Of a stretch of DNA of 64,000 bases, positions 58,302 through 64,000 are shown in pieces (position 1 is the first letter of the stretch; the number at the start of each line of letters is the position of its first letter). A program made the position numbers and the translations under genes. The notes under the pieces were generated by a model that was not told where the DNA came from, did not search any database, and saw only the letters and a list, made by a program, of their open reading frames with translations. Origin of the DNA: Wujia chipingensis (GTDB lineage: Bacteria; Bacillota; Clostridia; Lachnospirales; Lachnospiraceae); NCBI RefSeq assembly GCF_014337155.1, contig NZ_CP060632.1:1247001-1311000 (forward strand). Reading direction: 5' to 3'.

Positions 58302-59099
58302 CTACATGAAATTCCGCATCACCAATTGTTGCACCCAACTGGAATCTAACGGATGCTTTTGTGTCTCGTAAGTTAGAATGAGATTAACATCCGGAATGAT
58401 ATTGTGGTCACAATATGTACTGATTTTCTCCATGGCATGATCTTTGTATTCCTTTTTATCCATCAACCCCAAATGCTCCCAATAAGTATAGGAATTATTT
58501 TTTGGATTTTTGATTGTAAAATCAGGATACATGGTTGATCCGTTTAGTGTGAGTGGCGCTTCATATCGAAACGGAATATGGTTTGTGAACAAAATATTTG
58601 CTATGATTTCCTCCGACTTTGAGCGTACTTTCATTCCGGAAAACGTGTTGTGAATAAGATCTTCGCGCTTATAAGGATTTTGCTCATAGGAGACGCCTGC
58701 CCATGCATCAGGAATCAGTGCCTTAGCTAAAAATGTGTGATAATTTGAATCTGTCGCCAGAAGCTTCTGAGATGTATTCGGCAAAGCCTGAATATCTTGA
58801 ATGAATCGATCAAGAAGCTCTTTTTCTTTGATGCAATCATCCAGACAGCTTTCATAATATTTCTTCAAAGCTAATTTCTCAATAGTGGCAGATTCTTTGG
58901 TGGGAATGTATTTTTTCAGATTGCCATTCACTTTGTATGATTTGATATGCTTTCCGTTCTTGAAACATTGTAGTTTTCCAGAGGGGAATTTATTGATAAG
59001 CTTTTTATAGTTTTCGATGCTTTTATTTAATTGTTTTTGCTGTTCAAGAATATTCTGTATAAAAATGATATACACCTCTTTCAATAATTGACATTGCAA
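58302..59099 (-). CDS. Hypothetical protein with a PD-(D/E)XK nuclease-like region
   Basis: A 265-residue protein. Residues ~15-120 are Lys-rich helices (coiled-coil like). Residues ~155-245 look like a PD-(D/E)XK nuclease core: VRSKSEEIIANILF, TMYPDFTIKNP and YWEHLG, where the second acidic motif is E-H-L instead of E-x-K. The start is uncertain; no strong ribosome-binding site lies just before ATG 59099. It sits alone between copies of the 113-bp repeat and opposite to the pilus genes, which suggests an independently inserted gene. No family name can be given with confidence. Confidence 0.65.
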   Translation of the reverse strand: MQCQLLKEVYIIFIQNILEQQKQLNKSIENYKKLINKFPSGKLQCFKNGKHIKSYKVNGNLKKYIPTKESATIEKLALKKYYESCLDDCIKEKELLDRFIQDIQALPNTSQKLLATDSNYHTFLAKALIPDAWAGVSYEQNPYKREDLIHNTFSGMKVRSKSEEIIANILFTNHIPFRYEAPLTLNGSTMYPDFTIKNPKNNSYTYWEHLGLMDKKEYKDHAMEKISTYCDHNIIPDVNLILTYETQKHPLDSSWVQQLVMRNFM

Positions 59100-59355
59100 C
59101 GACTGTAATAGTACAGACCATCATAATGCGAAAACACATGAAGCCGTTAGGCAACACGCTAAAATGTAAACTACGTGGGTAAGTAAAATCTGAGTTGTTC
59201 TGAGTTGTAAAACAGATTTTCTGTATGAAAAACTATGCGCTAAAAACTCGATAAATGAGTTGTTCTTAATGTAGCATATATAAGTTGCTGCGTAAATGGA
59301 ATACATGATTTTATCACAGAAAATTCATAATTCCTTTTTATGAATCTATTGATTT

Positions 59356-59890
59356 GGGCGTGGGAGCAGAAAAGTAGGCGGAAAAACCCACGGCATGGGC
59401 GTAGGGTGTGAAAAGCAAGCAGAAAAGCCCACCCCGGAAGCTAATCGATATGTCCCGGAGCGGAAACTGGGCGTGGGAGCAGAAAAGTAAGCGTGGAAAC
59501 CCATGGCGTGGGCGTAGGGTGTGAAAAGCAAGCAGAAAAGCCCACCCCGGAAGCTAATCGATATGTCGCGGAGCGGAAACTGGGCGCGGAAGCAGAAAAG
59601 TAGGCGGGGAAACCCATAGTGTGGGCGTAGGAGAAGAAAAGCAAGCAGAAAAGCCCACCCCGGAAGCTAATCGATATGTCCCGGAGCGGAAACTGGGCGT
59701 GGGAGCAGAAAAGTAAGCGTGGAAATCCATGGCGTGGGCGTAGGGTGTGAAAAGCAAGCAGAAAAGCCCATCCCGGAAGCTAATCGATATGTCGGGGAGC
59801 GGAAACTGGGCGTGAAAGTAGGAAAATAAGCGGGAAAACCCATAGCGTGGGCGTGAAAGTAGAAAAGTAAGCGGAAAAACCCACAGCAAG
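59356..59890 (+). repeat. 113-bp tandem repeat array 2 before pnp
   Basis: Units start at 59356, 59469, 59582, 59695 and 59808, exactly 113 bp apart; the last is incomplete and followed by a partial GGGCGTGAAAG copy at 59849. Units carry CCGGAAGCTAATCGATATGT and GAAAAGCAAGCAGAAAAGCCC, and a conserved CCCA...TGGG hairpin. Units 2 and 4 differ at only a few positions. The unit is homologous to array 1. With the flanking sequence (59100-59355, AT-rich, nothing seen, and 59891-59964) this fills the gene-free stretch between the hypothetical gene and pnp. Confidence 0.9.
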
Positions 59891-59964
59891 CAGACAGTAC
59901 CAAGCGAAACAGCCTCCAAGCAAAAATCACAAACAAAAAATCCCACATTTCATCCATTCCCATC

Positions 59965-59993
59965 TTGAAGCAAAAGAAAATAGATGGTATAAT
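59965..59993 (+). promoter_or_regulatory. Promoter of pnp
   Basis: TTGAAG at 59965-59970, a 17-nt spacer, and TATAAT at 59988-59993. A leader of roughly 140 nt precedes pnp; I see no clear riboswitch in it. Confidence 0.78.
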
Positions 59994-60142
59994 CTAAAAG
60001 ATTGCATGAAGACAAAACCGAGACAACTGAAAAAATCATTTTCTGACACTGGCAGTGCGATAAAAACAATAAAACAGAAAGTGGCGTTTTCAGTCGTTTC
60101 GGAGTCTGATTGCAGGAAAAAATATTTCAAGGAGAATTTATT

Positions 60143-62227
60143 ATGTACAAGAAGTTTGAGATGGAACTTGCCGGAAGAACCTTGCGTGTCGATGTAGGCA
60201 GAGTTGCAAAGCAGGCAAACGGTGCAGCTTTGATGCACTACGGAGATACAGTTGTACTTTCTACAGCAACTGCATCAGAAAAACCAAGAGATGGTATCGA
60301 TTTCTTCCCACTTTCAGTTGAGTATGAGGAGAAGATGTATTCGGTAGGAAAAATCCCTGGAGGATTCAATAAGCGTGAGGGTAAGGCAAGCGAGAACGCA
60401 ATCCTTACATCCCGTGTTATCGACCGTCCGATGAGACCATTATTCCCAAAGGATTACAGAAATGATGTTACACTCAATAACATGGTTATGTCAGTAGATC
60501 CGGAGTGTTCTCCAGAGCTTACGGCTATGCTTGGTTCAGCGATTGCAACAGCAATTTCTGATATCCCGTTTGATGGTCCATGTGCAACTACACAGGTTGG
60601 TATGATCAATGGCGAGCTGATCTTCAATCCAAATTCTACACAGAATCTGGAGTCAGATCTGAAGCTTACGGTTGCATCTACAAGAGATAAGGTTATCATG
60701 ATCGAGGCTGGTGCGAACGAAGTGCCGGAGGCGAAGATGATCGAGGCTATTTATGCAGCCCATGAGTTAAACCAGAAAGTAATCGCATTTATCGATAAGA
60801 TCGTAGCTGAGTGTGGTAAGCCAAAGCATTCTTATACAAGCTGTGCAGTTCCGGAAGAACTGTTTGAGGCAATCAAGGAGCTTGTTCCACCTGCAGCAAT
60901 GGAAGAGGCAGTCTTCACAGACGAGAAGCAGGTGCGTGAGGAGAACATCCGCCAGATCAAGGAGAAGCTTGAAGAGGCATTTGCAGATAAGGAAGACTGG
61001 CTGGCAGTTCTTGATGAGGCTGTTTACCAGTATCAGAAGAAGACAGTTCGTAAGATGATTCTGAAGGATCATAAGCGTCCGGATGGCAGACAGATCACAC
61101 AGATCCGTCCACTGGCTGCTGAGGTTGATATCATTCCTAGAGTCCATGGCTCTGCTATGTTCACAAGAGGACAGACACAGATTTGTAACGTTGTAACACT
61201 GGCTCCGCTTTCTGAGGCTCAGAAGTTGGATGGCCTTGACACAAATGTTACAACGAAGAGATATATGCATCATTACAACTTCCCATCATACTCTGTTGGT
61301 GAGACAAAGCCATCCAGAGGACCAGGACGTCGTGAGATCGGACATGGCGCACTTGCTGAGCGTGCACTTGTTCCTGTACTTCCAAGTGAGGACGAGTTCC
61401 CATATGCAATCCGTTCCGTATCTGAGACATTTGAGTCAAACGGTTCAACATCTATGGCTTCCACATGTGCATCTTGTATGTCACTGATGGCTGCCGGTGT
61501 TCCAATCAAGAAGATGGTAGCAGGTATTTCCTGCGGCCTTGTAACTGGTGAGACAGATGATGATTATGTACTGTTGACAGATATTCAGGGACTCGAAGAT
61601 TTCTTCGGCGACATGGATTTCAAGGTAACAGGTACAACCGAAGGTATCACAGCAATCCAGATGGATATCAAGATTCATGGTCTGACACGTCCAATCGTAG
61701 AGGGCGCAATCGCAAGATGTCGTGAGGCAAGACTCTTCATCATGGATACATGTATGAAGCCGGCTATCGCAGCTCCAAGAGATCACGTTGGCGAGCTTGC
61801 TCCGAAGATCATCCAGACAAAGGTTGATCCGGAGAAGATCGGTGAGATCATTGGACAGAGAGGAAAGACAATTAACGCAATCATCGAGGAGACAGGCGTT
61901 AAGATCGATATCGATGATGATGGAAATGTATTTATCTGCGGTGTTGAGCAGGCAGGTATGGACAAGGCATTGAAGATCATCCGTTCTATCGTAGATCCAA
62001 TCGAAGTTGGTAAGACTTACGAAGGTAAGGTTGTTCGTATCATGAACTTCGGTGCATTCGTAGAGCTGTCACCAAACAAGGATGGACTGATTCATATCTC
62101 TAAGCTGGCAGATCACCGCGTAGAGAAGGTAGAGGATGTCGTAAATATCGGCGATGTAGTCAAGGTTAAGGTTCTTGAGGTTGACCGTATGGGTAAGATC
62201 AGCCTGAGCCTGAAGGACGCTGAGTAG
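60143..62227 (+). CDS. pnp: Polyribonucleotide nucleotidyltransferase (PNPase)
   Basis: A 694-residue 3'-5' exoribonuclease that degrades RNA with phosphate. Two RNase PH domains (residues ~10-230 and ~310-540) are joined by a helical linker. The C terminus has a KH domain (GEIIGQRGKTINAIIEETG near 575) and an S1 domain (GKTYEGKVVRIMNFGAFVEL near 625). The start ATG 60143 follows AAGGAG. It has its own promoter and precedes the second GH94 gene by 27 nt. Confidence 0.97.
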   Translation: MYKKFEMELAGRTLRVDVGRVAKQANGAALMHYGDTVVLSTATASEKPRDGIDFFPLSVEYEEKMYSVGKIPGGFNKREGKASENAILTSRVIDRPMRPLFPKDYRNDVTLNNMVMSVDPECSPELTAMLGSAIATAISDIPFDGPCATTQVGMINGELIFNPNSTQNLESDLKLTVASTRDKVIMIEAGANEVPEAKMIEAIYAAHELNQKVIAFIDKIVAECGKPKHSYTSCAVPEELFEAIKELVPPAAMEEAVFTDEKQVREENIRQIKEKLEEAFADKEDWLAVLDEAVYQYQKKTVRKMILKDHKRPDGRQITQIRPLAAEVDIIPRVHGSAMFTRGQTQICNVVTLAPLSEAQKLDGLDTNVTTKRYMHHYNFPSYSVGETKPSRGPGRREIGHGALAERALVPVLPSEDEFPYAIRSVSETFESNGSTSMASTCASCMSLMAAGVPIKKMVAGISCGLVTGETDDDYVLLTDIQGLEDFFGDMDFKVTGTTEGITAIQMDIKIHGLTRPIVEGAIARCREARLFIMDTCMKPAIAAPRDHVGELAPKIIQTKVDPEKIGEIIGQRGKTINAIIEETGVKIDIDDDGNVFICGVEQAGMDKALKIIRSIVDPIEVGKTYEGKVVRIMNFGAFVELSPNKDGLIHISKLADHRVEKVEDVVNIGDVVKVKVLEVDRMGKISLSLKDAE

Positions 62228-62254
62228 TAGAACTATAAATTAGGAGGGTACCTC

Positions 62255-64000
62255 ATGAGATACGGATACTTTGATGAGGCAAATAAGGAATATGTGATTG
62301 ACAGACCGGATACTCCGGCACCTTGGGCGAACTACCTTGGTTCTCCGGAATACGGCGCAATCATTTCCAACAATGCCGGTGGATACAGCTTTGTAAAGTC
62401 TGGTGCAAACGGAAGAATTCTTCGTTATATCTTCAACAGCTTTGACCAGCCGGGCAGATACATTTATCTGCGTGACAATGACAGCAAAGATTACTGGTCA
62501 GCCTCATGGCAGCCAGTTGGAAAAGATTTAGACAGCTACAAGAGTGAGTGTCACCATGGTACAGGCTATACGTATATGAATGCAGAATATGCAGGCATCA
62601 AGAGCTCTGTACTTTACTATGTACCACTTGATAAGACGCATGAGGTATGGAAGCTGAAGGTTACGAACGATTCTGACAAGCCTCGTAACCTGTCAGTCTT
62701 TGGTTACTGTGAATTTACAAATGATAACAACTATGAGCAGGATCAGGTCAATCTGCAGTATACACTCTTTATCACAAGAACATATTTCATGGGAAACCGC
62801 ATTAAGCAGGTGATCAATGAGAACGTGAATAAGGGTGCAGCTATCAACGGAAGTGTTGCATTTACAAGATTCTTTGGTCTGGCTGGAGCAGAGGTTGCAA
62901 GCTATGCCGGAGATAAGGAAGCGTTCCTTGGCAGATATCATGGCTATGGCAATCCAGTCGGCGTAGAAAACGGTGATTGCGGAAACTGTCTGAATTATAA
63001 TGGTAATGCCTGTGGCGCTTTGGAGACAAAGATCACACTCGCACCGGGCGAGAGCAAGGAGCTTGCATTTGTACTCGGCATGAAGAATGATGCAGAGACA
63101 GAAGCAGTGATGAACAGCTATGCAGATGTGCATGCACAGAGTGAAGCTGAGCTGGCAGAGTTGAAGGAATACTGGCATGGAAAGCTGAATCATTTCCAGG
63201 TAAAGACACCAAGCGAGTCATTCAATGCGATGATCAATACATGGAATGCATATCAGTGCTTCATGACATTTATCTGGTCAAGAGCCGCATCGTTCTCCTA
63301 CTGTGGACTTCGAAATGGATACGGATACCGTGATACGGTACAGGATATTCAGGGCGTAATCCATTTGGCACCAGAGATGGCGTTGGACAAGATCCGTTTC
63401 ATGTTGTCTGCACAGGTAGACAATGGTGGTGGACTTCCACTTGTAAAGTTTGATCACAATGCAGGTCATGAGGATACACCAGATGATGAGTCTTATGTAC
63501 GTGCAACCGGACATCCGGCTTATCGTGCAGATGATGCATTGTGGTTGTTCCCAACAGTTTATAAGTATATTGCGGAGTCTGGAAATACAGACTTTATCGA
63601 TGAAGTAATCCTGTTCGCAAATGGCGGAGAGGGTACGGTGTATGAGCATTTGAAGCGTGCGATTGATTTCTCTATGAATCACCTTGGAAACAATCGTATG
63701 CCGGCAGGTCTGCATGCAGACTGGAATGACTGCTTACGTCTTGGCAAGCAGGGCGAGTCAACATTTGTTGCAATGCAGCTTTACTATGCGATGAGCGTAC
63801 TCCGCATCTTTGCAGAGCAGAAAAATGATACAGAATATATCGCATATCTGGATAAGATCCAGAAGGAACTTGGCGATATTATCCAGACAAAGTGCTGGGA
63901 AGATGACCGCTATATCCGTGGATACAAGGAAGACGGCATGATCATCGGTTCCAAGCATGATCCGGAAGCAAACATGTGGCTGAATCCACAGTCATGGGCA
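62255..64000 (+). CDS. Second GH94 cellobiose phosphorylase-like enzyme, 3' truncated by window edge
   Basis: ATG 62255 follows TAGGAGGG and the frame is open to the window end (582 codons). It starts MRYGYFDEANKEYVID and aligns along its full length with the enzyme at 18816, sharing TPAPWANYLGSPEYGA, NGYGYRDTVQDIQG and the catalytic-region HADWNDCLRLG. The ends of the two proteins differ enough that this is an old duplication, not a recent copy. It is the next gene after pnp, so it may be cotranscribed with it. Cytoplasmic phosphorolysis of cellobiose or a related beta-glucan is inferred. Confidence 0.9.
   Translation, partial: MRYGYFDEANKEYVIDRPDTPAPWANYLGSPEYGAIISNNAGGYSFVKSGANGRILRYIFNSFDQPGRYIYLRDNDSKDYWSASWQPVGKDLDSYKSECHHGTGYTYMNAEYAGIKSSVLYYVPLDKTHEVWKLKVTNDSDKPRNLSVFGYCEFTNDNNYEQDQVNLQYTLFITRTYFMGNRIKQVINENVNKGAAINGSVAFTRFFGLAGAEVASYAGDKEAFLGRYHGYGNPVGVENGDCGNCLNYNGNACGALETKITLAPGESKELAFVLGMKNDAETEAVMNSYADVHAQSEAELAELKEYWHGKLNHFQVKTPSESFNAMINTWNAYQCFMTFIWSRAASFSYCGLRNGYGYRDTVQDIQGVIHLAPEMALDKIRFMLSAQVDNGGGLPLVKFDHNAGHEDTPDDESYVRATGHPAYRADDALWLFPTVYKYIAESGNTDFIDEVILFANGGEGTVYEHLKRAIDFSMNHLGNNRMPAGLHADWNDCLRLGKQGESTFVAMQLYYAMSVLRIFAEQKNDTEYIAYLDKIQKELGDIIQTKCWEDDRYIRGYKEDGMIIGSKHDPEANMWLNPQSWA

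Noticed and set aside
55941..59890. CRISPR array
   Set aside because: Units are 113 bp, continuous and near identical without unique spacers, and no cas genes are nearby.
59346..59963. Several minus-strand frames with FSACF and FRS-type repeats in array 2
   Set aside because: The 113-bp period is not divisible by three, so successive copies fall in different frames. Open length is a result of the repeat composition.
60000..60142. Riboswitch or T-box in the pnp leader
   Set aside because: No recognisable aptamer or T-box motif and no leader terminator were found.

Overview
The window looks like a chromosomal segment of a gut Firmicute of the family Lachnospiraceae, possibly Coprococcus-like (inference). 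The signs are an HrcA/CIRCE heat-shock operator, RecA-RecX followed by RNase Y, a nudix-SpoIIM-like-xerD order as in Bacillus, two GH94 cellobiose-phosphorylase genes, clostridial ChW repeats and a Gram-positive type IV pilus locus. The left 9.5 kb is more AT-rich than the rest and reads as an accessory defence island.

Region 1 (1-9.5 kb) is the 3' end of a BREX system. It holds a left-truncated pglZ, a Ser/Thr kinase translationally coupled to brxL, a degraded gene, a large SF1 helicase with C-terminal zinc ribbons, an unknown protein resembling an OGG-fold family, and a GIY-YIG (T5orf172-type) protein. Region 2 (9.5-17.6 kb) holds a CpXC zinc-ribbon protein, an FMN-type split-barrel protein, an ADP-ribosylglycohydrolase, and a two-gene unit ending in a 1788-residue DUF4132 protein. 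Region 3 (17.6-22 kb) has a CIRCE-controlled hsp20, a tiny lysine-rich ORF, a cellobiose phosphorylase and a convergent AraC-type regulator. Region 4 (22-33.5 kb) is core genome: recA (LexA-type boxes), recX, rny, a nudix hydrolase, a SpoIIM-like protein, xerD, then a leftward aroC-MBOAT-SGNH unit and a secreted ChW/transglutaminase protein.

Region 5 (33.5-41 kb) has rpsO with a candidate regulatory leader hairpin, three tandem paralogous lipoprotein genes (one frameshifted in an A-run), an aroE-aroK fusion, and azlCD. Region 6 (41-58 kb) is a complete type IV pilus locus: a 2243-residue prepilin-like GLUG-repeat adhesin, three minor pilins, pilD, pilC, a pilM-pilN fusion, pilO, pilB, pilT and the major pilin. 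The adhesin carries an AT-rich insert that may encode carbohydrate-binding-like domains. Two arrays of a 113-bp hairpin-bearing repeat, plus an orphan copy, lie among the pilus genes and before pnp. The window ends with pnp and a second, right-truncated GH94 gene.

The usual rpsO-pnp neighbourhood is split by about 26 kb of surface and pilus genes. A working hypothesis (inference) is that the pilus adhesin attaches the cell to plant polysaccharide and the two GH94 enzymes phosphorolyse the imported cellobiose. No tRNA, rRNA, CRISPR array or transposase was recognised.
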